Below are positions 1 through 6,310 of a stretch of 6,311 nucleotides of DNA, in pieces. Source of the stretch: a bacterium (GTDB lineage Bacteria; Desulfobacterota_D; UBA1144); NCBI GenBank assembly GCA_002701605.2, contig NZWF02000016.1:1-6311 (forward strand), written 5' to 3'. The notes beneath the pieces were generated by a model, which ran no database searches, was not told the DNA's origin, and was given only the letters and a program-made list of their open reading frames with translations. The stretch's first letter is position 1. Each line of letters opens with the position of its first letter. Position numbers and translations under genes: made by a program.

Positions 1-312
1 ATTACTTCATTGATAGTTTTACTTGCTTCTGAGATATCAAAGAAAAATACAATTCTCGCTGCAATAATAATTGCTTTACCTTTAGTATCTCTCTTAACTT
101 TTTCTTGGACATATATTGAAACAAAAGACACAGATAAAATTGCTAGGATGAGTTATGAAATTTTGTACTTTGGACTCGCAACAATTCCATTATTTTTAAT
201 TCTTCCTTATATGTTAAAAAATGGTTTTTCTTTTGCTCTTTCAATGATTGTCGCATGTGGATCAACAGGACTAACAATGTTTTTAGTAAAAGCAATATTC
301 CTTAAAAACTAA
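1..312 (+). CDS. DUF3147 family membrane protein (5' end cut off by window)
   Basis: This small integral membrane protein has no established function. The reading frame is open from base 1 and ends at TAA 310-312, giving about 104 visible residues. The family is usually about 110-120 residues, so only a short N-terminal piece is probably missing. Family features visible are the early Ser-Glu (LLASEISKK), the LPLVSLL stretch, the YIETKDT segment and, near the end, LPYMLKNGFSF. It appears to have four hydrophobic membrane segments. A TTG at base 10 could serve as a start, but similarity seems to continue upstream of it, so I treat the gene as partial. It is followed immediately by the DUF805 gene on the same strand. 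The family assignment is from memory of the conserved pattern; the role is unknown. Confidence 0.72.
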   Translation: MTSLIVLLASEISKKNTILAAIIIALPLVSLLTFSWTYIETKDTDKIARMSYEILYFGLATIPLFLILPYMLKNGFSFALSMIVACGSTGLTMFLVKAIFLKN

Positions 313-336
313 TTGAAAATCATATATAATTTTTTA

Positions 337-795
337 ATGCCAACATTAACTTTTCTAATCTTTCTATGGATTTTTCTAGGATATATTTCTTCATTCGTAA
401 GAAGACTTCATGATCTAGACCTCTCGGGTTGGTGGATTGGTATTCCAATTATTCTTTATCAATCTCATATTCTAGGCTTTGTTTTTATCAACTATAATTT
501 TTTAGCAATAATTGGCTTATATATTTTAGGTTTAGTTATTTATTGTTGTAAAAAAGGAACCGACTCAACTAATAAGTATGGACCTATTCAAACTCAAAGC
601 TTTGAATTCTTTGAATCCATAAAAAAATGTCTATTTTCACCGTCTATAGTAGATTTCAAATCTAGGGCAAGAAGATCAGAATTTTGGTGGGTTGTTTTAG
701 CTTATTTTGTTATAAACTTTATATTAAGTTTTATTGATCCTTCATTTATGGGGCAATCAAATATGCAAAACTATTATAAAGGAACCTCCTATTAA
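337..795 (+). CDS. DUF805-type membrane protein with permuted or truncated domain halves
   Basis: This is a membrane protein of unknown function with DUF805 signatures in an unusual order. After a first hydrophobic helix comes RRLHDLDLSGWW, two more helices and NKYGP, which form the second half of a DUF805 domain. Then comes FKSRARRSEFWW and one helix, the first half of a DUF805 domain, and the protein stops. The front half of the first domain and the back half of the second are both absent. The DUF3147 gene occupies the upstream DNA and the oxidase gene starts 7 bases after the stop. The start is uncertain: ATG 337 gives 152 residues, while TTG 313, directly after the preceding stop, gives 160. 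Neither has a clear ribosome binding site. The gene could be a working permuted protein or the remnant of a tandem pair joined by deletion. Confidence 0.6.
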   Translation: MPTLTFLIFLWIFLGYISSFVRRLHDLDLSGWWIGIPIILYQSHILGFVFINYNFLAIIGLYILGLVIYCCKKGTDSTNKYGPIQTQSFEFFESIKKCLFSPSIVDFKSRARRSEFWWVVLAYFVINFILSFIDPSFMGQSNMQNYYKGTSY

Positions 796-802
796 AAAAG
801 AA

Positions 803-1882
803 ATGATTATCAATTTATTTGACCTTGAAAAAAAGTTCTCTTTAAAACTCCCAAAAGCCATAGAAGGCTATTATTCTTCAGGTGCAAGAGACGAAATAAC
901 ACTTAATAGGAACAGAGAGATATTTAATAGTTATGAACTTCTTCCAAAGTTATTAAGAGATGTCTCAAAGATTAATACTTCAATTAATCTTATGGGAATT
1001 AATATTGATTCACCTATACTTTTAGCACCAGTTGCGATGCAGCAAATGGCTCATCAAGATGGAGAACTAGCAACAGCAAAAGCCGCAAAAAATTTCAATA
1101 CTATTATGACTCACAGCACCATTTCAAATTACGGTCTTGATGATGTTGGACCTCTTCATGATAAGTTATTTTTTCAACTATATTTTTCAAAAGACCGAGA
1201 TTTCACTAAGGAATTATTGATTAAATGTAAAAAAAATAATTATAAAGCAATAGTATTTACAGTAGATGCCCCTAGACTAGGAACTAGGGAGGCTGATGAA
1301 AGAAACTCTTTTAAGATGCCTAGCTCTTTGCAGCTCGGTAATTTTACTGGTACAAAATTTGAAAATTTTGATGATATTGAAGAATATGAGGGTTCCTCAA
1401 TGGCTGCACATTCTGATCACCTTTTCGATCCTTCGCTAACTTTTGATGTGATTAGTTGGATAAAAGAGATTTCGGAGCTACCAGTTCTTGTAAAAGGTAT
1501 CTTGAGACCAGATGATGCTCAGAAAGCAATTAGTTTTGGAGCTGATGGGATAATAATCTCTAATCATGGTGGTAGACAATTAGATACAGCAGTTCCAACC
1601 TTAAAGCAGATTGAACCCATTAGAAATCAGGTAGGTAAAGATGCAACTTTAATCGTAGATGGTGGCATTAGAAGAGGGACTGATGTTCTAAAATGCATTG
1701 CACTAGGTGCAGATGCAGTCCAAGTTGGCAGACCTCTACTTTGGGGCTTAAATCATGATGGACAAAAAGGTGTAGAGTTAGTTTTAGATTTATTAAATAA
1801 AGAATTAATAGAAACAATGATTTTAACAGGTTGTAAGAATATTGGTGAAATCAGTAGAGATCTGGTTTTAATCAATGAATGA
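803..1882 (+). CDS. FMN-dependent 2-hydroxy-acid oxidase/dehydrogenase (glycolate or lactate oxidase family)
   Basis: A complete 359-residue TIM-barrel flavoenzyme that oxidises a 2-hydroxy acid such as glycolate or L-lactate to the 2-oxo acid. The catalytic set seen in plant glycolate oxidase is present at nearly the same positions: Tyr24, Tyr127 (QLY), Asp155 (TVDAP), Arg162 (GTRE), Lys231 (LVKGI), His255 and Arg258 (SNHGGRQLD). The FMN phosphate region VDGGIRRGTD is at 285-294, followed by GADAVQVGRP. The loop before Lys231 (FDPSLTFDVISWIKEI) resembles glycolate/2-hydroxy-acid oxidases more than membrane lactate dehydrogenase LldD. ATG 803 is preferred because it gives the family's usual N-terminus (NLFDLE) and avoids overlap with the DUF805 gene; an in-frame ATG at 734 would add residues unrelated to the family. 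The ribosome binding site is weak. Substrate and electron acceptor cannot be read from sequence. Confidence 0.93.
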   Translation: MIINLFDLEKKFSLKLPKAIEGYYSSGARDEITLNRNREIFNSYELLPKLLRDVSKINTSINLMGINIDSPILLAPVAMQQMAHQDGELATAKAAKNFNTIMTHSTISNYGLDDVGPLHDKLFFQLYFSKDRDFTKELLIKCKKNNYKAIVFTVDAPRLGTREADERNSFKMPSSLQLGNFTGTKFENFDDIEEYEGSSMAAHSDHLFDPSLTFDVISWIKEISELPVLVKGILRPDDAQKAISFGADGIIISNHGGRQLDTAVPTLKQIEPIRNQVGKDATLIVDGGIRRGTDVLKCIALGADAVQVGRPLLWGLNHDGQKGVELVLDLLNKELIETMILTGCKNIGEISRDLVLINE

Positions 1883-1927
1883 ATGTCTTATTATTCTTCT
1901 AACTCAAAATATGTTGGTAAAAAAAAA

Positions 1928-2923
1928 TCAATCTTTAATATTTGAAATTATTCTATTAATAAAGTCCTTAGTTTTTAATTTTCCACCCATATCTCTCATT
2001 CTATTTTCAGGAAAAGATAAAGTATAAAGAACCGCCTTATTCAATTTTATTGCCCCATCTTTCATTCCAATATGATTTAACATCATTATTGATGACAATA
2101 TCGTAGCCAAGGGATTTGCAATACCCTTTCCAGCAATATCAGGTGCAGTACCATGAACAGGTTCAAAAACAGCATAATTTGAACCAAGATTTGCCCCTGA
2201 TGCAGCACCTAATCCACCAACAAGTCCTGCACAAAGATCAGAAACAATATCACCAAACAGATTTCCTGTTAAAATGATATCAAATCTATTTGGATTCATT
2301 ACTAATTGCATGCATGCATTATCAATTATTAATTCTTCATATTCTATATCTTTATATATTTTTCTTCGGGATATTCTTCTTACTCTATCCAAAAATAAAC
2401 CATCGGTTAATTTCATAATGTTTGCTTTGTGAAGAACAGTAATCTTTTTTCTTTTGTTTTCTAGAGCATATTGAAAAGCAAATTTAGCTACTCTATCAGA
2501 TGCTGCTGTTGTCACTATTTTCATTGATTGTGTTACACCTTTTGCAATTTCAAGTTCTTTTCCAGCATACAAATCCTCTGTATTTTCTCTAATAATTATC
2601 ATATCTAAATCTTTATAATTAGTTTTAAAGCCTTGAAGGGTTTTGATAGGTCTTACATTTGCAAATAATTCAAATCTTTTTCTTATTTCAACATTAATAC
2701 TTCTAAATCCATCACCAATAGGTGTAGTAAGGGGGCCTTTCAATCCTACCTTTGTTATCGATAATGATTTTTCAAGTTCTTCTGATATTCTTTTTTTATC
2801 ATTCATTGGATTTGTTACTATATCCCATTGAATGTTTAGACCAAGACTATCAATTATTTGCTTTGTACCAAGAACAACTTCTTGTCCTATGCCATCACCA
2901 GGTATTAAAGTTAATTTTTTCAA
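1928..2923 (-). CDS. NAD-dependent isocitrate dehydrogenase (isocitrate/isopropylmalate dehydrogenase family)
   Basis: A complete 331-residue beta-decarboxylating dehydrogenase, most likely converting isocitrate to 2-oxoglutarate in the TCA cycle. It shows IPGDGIG near the start, substrate residues Ser75 and Asn77 in GDGFRSINV, Arg81, Arg91, Arg112 and Tyr119 (IRENTEDLY), Lys166 and Asn168 (HKANIMK), and metal aspartates Asp201, Asp225 and Asp229 (GDIVSD). In the cofactor loop HGTAPDIAGKG, Asp262-Ile263 replaces the Lys-Tyr of E. coli NADP enzyme, indicating NAD. The Ser-containing RSINV motif favours isocitrate over isopropylmalate, though homoisocitrate or a related substrate is not excluded. 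The start appears to be TTG at 2923-2921 with no clear Shine-Dalgarno sequence. No ATG lies in frame between the upstream stop and the IPGDGIG motif. A run of nine Ts follows the stop. The gene converges on the oxidase gene. Confidence 0.9.
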   Translation of the reverse strand: MKKLTLIPGDGIGQEVVLGTKQIIDSLGLNIQWDIVTNPMNDKKRISEELEKSLSITKVGLKGPLTTPIGDGFRSINVEIRKRFELFANVRPIKTLQGFKTNYKDLDMIIIRENTEDLYAGKELEIAKGVTQSMKIVTTAASDRVAKFAFQYALENKRKKITVLHKANIMKLTDGLFLDRVRRISRRKIYKDIEYEELIIDNACMQLVMNPNRFDIILTGNLFGDIVSDLCAGLVGGLGAASGANLGSNYAVFEPVHGTAPDIAGKGIANPLATILSSIMMLNHIGMKDGAIKLNKAVLYTLSFPENRMRDMGGKLKTKDFINRIISNIKD

Positions 2924-2970
2924 TATTAATTTTATGGCAATATTTGAACCATTTCAGCCAATTTATAGAA

Positions 2971-3015
2971 AAAACCCTGAATATTTAAAAAAAATTTTAA
3001 GATATTCAGGGTTTT
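2971..3015 (-). terminator. Strong intrinsic terminator after the histidine-rich barrel gene
   Basis: Perfect 14-base inverted repeat: AAAACCCTGAATAT at 2971-2984 and ATATTCAGGGTTTT at 3002-3015. Inside it, TTAAAA (2985-2990) and TTTTAA (2995-3000) can extend the stem, leaving a four-base loop and one bulged base. Read on the minus strand the stem ends in a T run (six Ts, then C, T), while the plus-strand exit is not T-rich. It therefore terminates leftward transcription from the barrel gene, 18 bases past its stop, and shields the isocitrate dehydrogenase gene. Confidence 0.9.
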
Positions 3016-3032
3016 AAAGTATTTAAAATTTA

Positions 3033-4220
3033 TTAATGATCGTGATGATCGTGACCTGCATGGGCACCGCTTGGCCAGTCAAAAACATATTTAATTGTTA
3101 TTCCAGCTATTTTAGAAACTTCGTTTGAAACTTTCTTTCTTTTATACCCTAGGTCAATTTTTAAGTTTTCATCTACATAATAACCCAAGGAAACTTGTCT
3201 TATGTTGTCATCAACATTTTCATCTGCTTCGTCTGCATCATTATCTTTATAAGTTAATGTTCCACCTAGTGTGAACTTACCACGCTCTAGTCCAAGACCA
3301 TATGTTGTAATCGCTCTATCATGACCACTTTCTCCGCCTAGTTTTGAAATATTCATATACTCAGCAATTAAAGTCATTTTAATACCTTCATTAAGATAAG
3401 ATGTATGAGCGACACCAAATGAATATCTCTTTTCATCTTCAGTACCACCTTCACCTTTACCCTGTTTGGCATAACCAATTTGGTACGAAAAGCCATCAAT
3501 AAAATTGTTGTCTAGCGAAAAGAAATTTTTACCACCAAGTGAGACTGAATATGATGAGAAGTCTTCAGTATTAGAAACCCCACCATCAGATTTTCTTAAT
3601 TTACCATCATTATTAATTCTTGAATGACTCAGTGAAGTTGTATCTGCGAAGAATGTTGATGCATTAATTGTATGTGTACCAGCATCTCCAAAATCACTTT
3701 CAAGCTTGGCTCCAAGTCCCATTTTCTGCAATAGGGCATACCCTTCAACTTCTTGGTATCCATATGCACCTGGAAATTTGTGAAAATCAAAACCTACAAC
3801 AGGCGAAAATTTACCTGCATATAGATCAAAATTTTCTGTCTTAAGGTTTACATATAATTTATTAACAATAGATTTATGTTCCTCAAAGAATTTATCTTTA
3901 GGTGTCTCAGATTCTTCTTCACCATGTGAATGTCCATGATCTCCACCTTCGATTTTAATATCTGATATGATTGCTAGACTTTCATTGAAATTATATCCAA
4001 TTTCAAAATGTGAGTGAGTTGATGCCTCATCTACTTGCTCACCTTCTTCAGCCGCATCAAGAGTTTTATCAAGATGAATTCTTATACCTGAATGTATATA
4101 AAATCCACTATCTCCTCCACCATGTTCGGAATGGTCATCATGTTCATGTCCTTTTGATGATGAATCAATTGGTAGCGCAAAACCAATTAATAAAACTAAT
4201 ATTTTAAAAATATTTTTCAT
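3033..4220 (-). CDS. Histidine-rich outer-membrane beta-barrel protein, probable Zur-regulated zinc channel
   Basis: A 395-residue secreted protein. A basic N-terminus and hydrophobic core (residues 1-18) form a signal peptide, probably cleaved near residues 19-24 although no classic A-X-A site is seen. The rest has alternating short strands rich in Gly, Tyr and Phe typical of a barrel, with porin-like pieces such as LYAGKFSPVVGFDF and a final strand IAGITIKYVFDW. Three His/acidic clusters look metal-binding: residues 25-33 (HEHDDHSEH), 95-103 (HGHSHGEEE) and the tail with His 387, 390, 392, 393 and 395. No TonB box or plug domain is evident. It follows znuB, with its own Zur box, TATAAT and Shine-Dalgarno GGGAGAGG (4226-4233) before ATG 4220. 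I infer passage or capture of zinc at the outer membrane; the exact family is not recognised. Confidence 0.8.
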   Translation of the reverse strand: MKNIFKILVLLIGFALPIDSSSKGHEHDDHSEHGGGDSGFYIHSGIRIHLDKTLDAAEEGEQVDEASTHSHFEIGYNFNESLAIISDIKIEGGDHGHSHGEEESETPKDKFFEEHKSIVNKLYVNLKTENFDLYAGKFSPVVGFDFHKFPGAYGYQEVEGYALLQKMGLGAKLESDFGDAGTHTINASTFFADTTSLSHSRINNDGKLRKSDGGVSNTEDFSSYSVSLGGKNFFSLDNNFIDGFSYQIGYAKQGKGEGGTEDEKRYSFGVAHTSYLNEGIKMTLIAEYMNISKLGGESGHDRAITTYGLGLERGKFTLGGTLTYKDNDADEADENVDDNIRQVSLGYYVDENLKIDLGYKRKKVSNEVSKIAGITIKYVFDWPSGAHAGHDHHDH

Positions 4221-4225
4221 ATATA

Positions 4226-4233
4226 CCTCTCCC
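4226..4233 (-). promoter_or_regulatory. Ribosome binding site of the barrel gene
   Basis: GGGAGAGG on the minus strand lies five bases before ATG 4220. It is the strongest Shine-Dalgarno sequence in the window, which suggests high expression when derepressed and fixes the start codon. Confidence 0.8.
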
Positions 4234-4241
4234 TTTGAAAA

Positions 4242-4247
4242 ATTATA
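4242..4247 (-). promoter_or_regulatory. -10 element of the barrel gene promoter
   Basis: A perfect TATAAT on the minus strand at 4247-4242, directly downstream of the Zur box. Transcription would begin near 4235, giving a leader of about 15 bases. No good -35 hexamer is found at 16-18 bases; the closest (TTTACC) is about 22 bases away, so the -35 is weak or spaced unusually. Confidence 0.6.
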
Positions 4248-4249
4248 TT

Positions 4250-4266
4250 ATGTTATAACATAACAT
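4250..4266. promoter_or_regulatory. Zur operator upstream of the barrel gene
   Basis: ATGTTATAACATAACAT matches the operator before zur at 16 of 17 positions, differing only at position 10 (C instead of T). It also contains a perfect 12-base palindrome ATGTTATAACAT at 4250-4261. It abuts the TATAAT of the barrel gene, so bound Zur would block RNA polymerase. Assignment rests on the repeated sequence, on matching the known Zur box pattern, and on zur being in the same cluster. Confidence 0.85.
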
Positions 4267-4280
4267 TTTGGTAAAGCAAA

Positions 4281-5066
4281 TTAGCTATTTCTTTTTAGAG
4301 GTAAAGTTAGAATGAATATTATTGTAAGAATTGCGATTATAGATGGGCCAGTAGGAATATCAAAGATTATTGAAGAAAATATTCCAATAAAAACTGAAGC
4401 TATTGCTATTAAGCCAGATCCAAAAGCCATTTTAGTGGGAGAACTTGTTATTTGCCTTGAAGCAGCTGCTGGAATTATCAGCATTGATGTAATAAGTAGT
4501 ATTCCAACCACTTTTACACAGGTGGCAACAAAAATAACCAATAATATTAAAAAAATTGAGTGAACTAATGATGTATTAATACCTTCAGACTTCGCTATAT
4601 TTTCATCAATTGTCATTAAAACTAGCTTTTCCCATATTATATAAAGAATTATAAAAACTAAAACTGCTGCACTAATAAACCAGTATGTTTCAGATTCTGT
4701 AACAGTAAGAATATCTCCAAATAAATAAGCATCTAAATTTACATACTGATTTGAAATACTTATAGCTATAATTCCAATAGAGAGGGCAGCATGAGCAAGA
4801 ATACCAAGTAGAGTGTCATTGGACAATATATTTTTATTCTGAAGATAAGTTAAAAGCGAGGCAAAAATTATACAGGTTATAAAAGTCCCAATAGTGAAAT
4901 TTAGACCCAGTGAAATTCCAATAGCTATTCCAAGTAAGCTAGAATGTGATAAAGAGTCTCCAAAATATGCCATTTTTTTCCAGACTACAAAACATCCAAG
5001 ACCACCAGCAATTATTGAAACACATATTCCTGCAATGAGAGCATTTACAATAAAACCATCAAGCAT
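4281..5066 (-). CDS. znuB: ZnuB, zinc ABC transporter permease
   Basis: Inner-membrane permease that carries zinc into the cytoplasm with ZnuC and a periplasmic ZnuA. It is 261 residues, the same length as E. coli ZnuB as I recall it, and is almost entirely hydrophobic with about eight membrane helices. ABC-3 family features are visible: WKKMAYFGDSLSHSSLLG at about 29-46, DTLLGILAH at 84-92, a LFGDIL loop, and VKVVGILLITSMLIIPAA in the later half. ATG 5066 is chosen because AAAGGTGA (5072-5079) stands five bases before it and it begins the family N-terminus. An in-frame ATG at 5108 would only add residues read from the histidine-tail codons of znuC. The gene overlaps the end of znuC by 8 bases, implying coupled translation. 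Manganese or iron ABC-3 permeases are alternatives, but the Zur gene and boxes favour zinc. Confidence 0.93.
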   Translation of the reverse strand: MLDGFIVNALIAGICVSIIAGGLGCFVVWKKMAYFGDSLSHSSLLGIAIGISLGLNFTIGTFITCIIFASLLTYLQNKNILSNDTLLGILAHAALSIGIIAISISNQYVNLDAYLFGDILTVTESETYWFISAAVLVFIILYIIWEKLVLMTIDENIAKSEGINTSLVHSIFLILLVIFVATCVKVVGILLITSMLIIPAAASRQITSSPTKMAFGSGLIAIASVFIGIFSSIIFDIPTGPSIIAILTIIFILTLPLKRNS

Positions 5067-5790
5067 TTTTATCACCTTTATGAGTGTGATGAGTGTGATT
5101 AAAGTCATGCTTGTATAGAGACATCATATTTGCAAAATCATGACCAAATAAAGTTATGAATTCAGGATCTTGTGTAATTTTTGAGGGCTCACCTGAACAG
5201 CATATATGGTTGGAAAGACAGATTACTTTTTTAGTTGTTGAAATAACCATGTGAAGATCATGAGATACCATTAATATGCTAATATCTCTTTCTTCATAAA
5301 TTTTATTTAAAAATTTATAAAAATTTAATTGTCCAGAAACATCAAGATTTTGTGTTGGCTCATCTAAAATAAGTAAATCCGGATTATCTACTAATGATCT
5401 AGTTATTAAAACTTTTTGTAATTCCCCACCAGATAAATATGATAGTTGTTTTTTTAATAGATCTTCAATAAAGAAATCTTTTGAAAGATTAATTATGGCA
5501 TCTCTCTTTATCTTTTTATTTAACATTATAAAATCGAGTGCAGTGATTGGTATTGATTTATCAATGATGAAATCTTGCGGACTATATGAAATTTTTAAAT
5601 TATCAGATTTTATTATCTCACCTTTATCAGGTTTAAAAAAACCAAGTAAGCATTTAAGCAACATTGATTTTCCTGCTCCATTTGGACCCAAAATTGTAAT
5701 AAAATCTTTAGAATCAATTGCTAGATTGATATTTTCAAGTACTTTCTTATTTCCTCGAACAACAGAGATATTGTTAGCTTTTATTAACAT
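5059..5790 (-). CDS. znuC: ZnuC, zinc ABC transporter ATP-binding protein
   Basis: Cytoplasmic ATPase powering ZnuB; 243 residues and complete. In order: Walker A GPNGAGKS (35-42), Q-loop Gln72, ABC signature LSGGE (119-123), Walker B LLILDEPT (139-146), D-loop Asp150, and switch His177 (SHD). The C-terminus carries His 228, 232, 234, 235 and 237, a histidine-rich tail like that of E. coli ZnuC, which supports zinc over other metals. The ATG shares its first base with the last base of the zur stop (TAATG), so translation is probably coupled and no separate ribosome binding site is needed. The histidine tail codons also hold the ribosome binding site of znuB. Confidence 0.94.
   Translation of the reverse strand: MLIKANNISVVRGNKKVLENINLAIDSKDFITILGPNGAGKSMLLKCLLGFFKPDKGEIIKSDNLKISYSPQDFIIDKSIPITALDFIMLNKKIKRDAIINLSKDFFIEDLLKKQLSYLSGGELQKVLITRSLVDNPDLLILDEPTQNLDVSGQLNFYKFLNKIYEERDISILMVSHDLHMVISTTKKVICLSNHICCSGEPSKITQDPEFITLFGHDFANMMSLYKHDFNHTHHTHKGDKNA
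5072..5079 (-). promoter_or_regulatory. Ribosome binding site of znuB inside znuC
   Basis: AAAGGTGA on the minus strand, five bases before ATG 5066. It lies within the last codons of znuC (Lys-Gly-Asp) and decides the znuB start against the earlier in-frame ATG at 5108. Confidence 0.8.
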
Positions 5791-6266
5791 TATTTTTTAC
5801 TTACATCAGAGCAGTCATTACATTGGCCATTTACTTCGAGTGCTATATGATTATGTTTGAAAGTATTTTTATTTAAAACTTTTTTGATCGTTTTGGTTAT
5901 AGTTGAGTCACAACATTCTTGAACTTCATTGCAAATTGAACAAATTATAAAATAACAATCACTATGTTCATTTGGATGACTGCATCCAACATAAGAATTT
6001 AAACTATTTATTTTATGGACAAAACCGTTTTCCATTAAAAAATCTAGTGCTCTATATACAGTTGGTGGTTTTTCTGAGTAATTTATGTTGGAAATCCTTG
6101 ATAGGATATCATATGCTTTGATTGGCTGATGGCTTTCCCAAATAATTTCAAGTATCGCTTTTCTAATTTTTGTAAAACGAAGACCTTTCTCAGCACATAT
6201 TTTTTCTACTTGATCAATTGTAGTAGAAATACATTTTTTATGCTTATCACATCTTGTATTTGACAT
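5790..6266 (-). CDS. zur: Zur, zinc-responsive Fur-family repressor
   Basis: Zinc-sensing dimeric repressor; 158 residues. The winged-helix DNA-binding half includes GLRFTKIRKAIL (28-39) and the Zur-typical PPTVYRALDFL (67-77). The structural zinc site has Cys109, Cys112, Cys149 and Cys152. The regulatory site corresponding to E. coli Zur His77, Cys88, His96 and Glu111 is present as His84, Cys95, His101 and Glu117, so the protein looks functional. The N-terminus adds Cys6, His9 and Cys12. ATG 6266 is chosen because GAGGA (6271-6275) stands four bases before it; an in-frame ATG at 6293 would lie inside the operator itself. The gene leads the znu operon and probably represses itself through the operator at 6277-6293. 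Confidence 0.95.
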   Translation of the reverse strand: MSNTRCDKHKKCISTTIDQVEKICAEKGLRFTKIRKAILEIIWESHQPIKAYDILSRISNINYSEKPPTVYRALDFLMENGFVHKINSLNSYVGCSHPNEHSDCYFIICSICNEVQECCDSTITKTIKKVLNKNTFKHNHIALEVNGQCNDCSDVSKK

Positions 6267-6288
6267 AAAATCCTCGATGTTATAATAT
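6260..6288 (+). promoter_or_regulatory. Divergent promoter pointing out of the right edge
   Basis: On the plus strand TTGACA (6260-6265) is followed after 17 bases by TAATAT (6283-6288), with a perfect TATAAT at 6281-6286 as a slightly tighter alternative (15-base spacing). The -10 lies inside the Zur operator. It would drive a gene to the right of the window under Zur control; znuA is the obvious candidate. This is inference, since that gene is not visible. Confidence 0.5.
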
Positions 6289-6293
6289 AACAT
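6277..6293. promoter_or_regulatory. Zur operator before zur
   Basis: ATGTTATAATATAACAT is a palindrome with two perfect 8-base arms around one central base. It equals the core of the gammaproteobacterial Zur consensus as I recall it (GAAATGTTATANTATAACATTTC). It ends 10 bases before the zur ATG and covers -10 elements in both directions, so one bound repressor could control both zur-znuCB and a divergent gene. Confidence 0.92.
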
Positions 6294-6310
6294 TTATTAT
6301 GATAAAACAA
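6282..6310 (-). promoter_or_regulatory. Probable promoter of the zur-znuC-znuB operon
   Basis: On the minus strand TTGTTT (6310-6305) and TATTAT (6287-6282) are 17 bases apart. The -10 is inside the Zur operator. The start of transcription would fall a few bases before the GAGGA ribosome binding site, giving a very short leader. Confidence 0.5.

Noticed and set aside
785..790. CCTCCT just before the oxidase gene as a ribosome binding site
   Set aside because: It is the complement of a ribosome binding site on this strand, and no minus-strand gene starts beside it.
734..802. Longer 2-hydroxy-acid oxidase starting at ATG 734
   Set aside because: It would overlap the DUF805 gene by about 60 bases and add residues that do not resemble the family N-terminus.
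1883..1927. Terminator between the convergent oxidase and isocitrate dehydrogenase genes
   Set aside because: There is a run of nine Ts on the minus strand but no convincing stem before it on either strand.
2971..3015. Inverted repeat as a mobile-element end or REP element
   Set aside because: It occurs once, sits directly after a stop codon and has a T run on the exit side, as expected for a terminator.
2643..3017. Plus-strand open frames opposite the isocitrate dehydrogenase start and terminator
   Set aside because: They lie antisense to a well-supported gene, resemble no known protein and lack translation signals.
5067..5108. Longer ZnuB starting at ATG 5108
   Set aside because: The added residues are a repeat read out of frame from the histidine codons of znuC; the ribosome binding site and family length support 5066.
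6267..6293. Longer Zur starting at ATG 6293
   Set aside because: The extra nine codons are the Zur operator itself, and the better ribosome binding site stands before ATG 6266.
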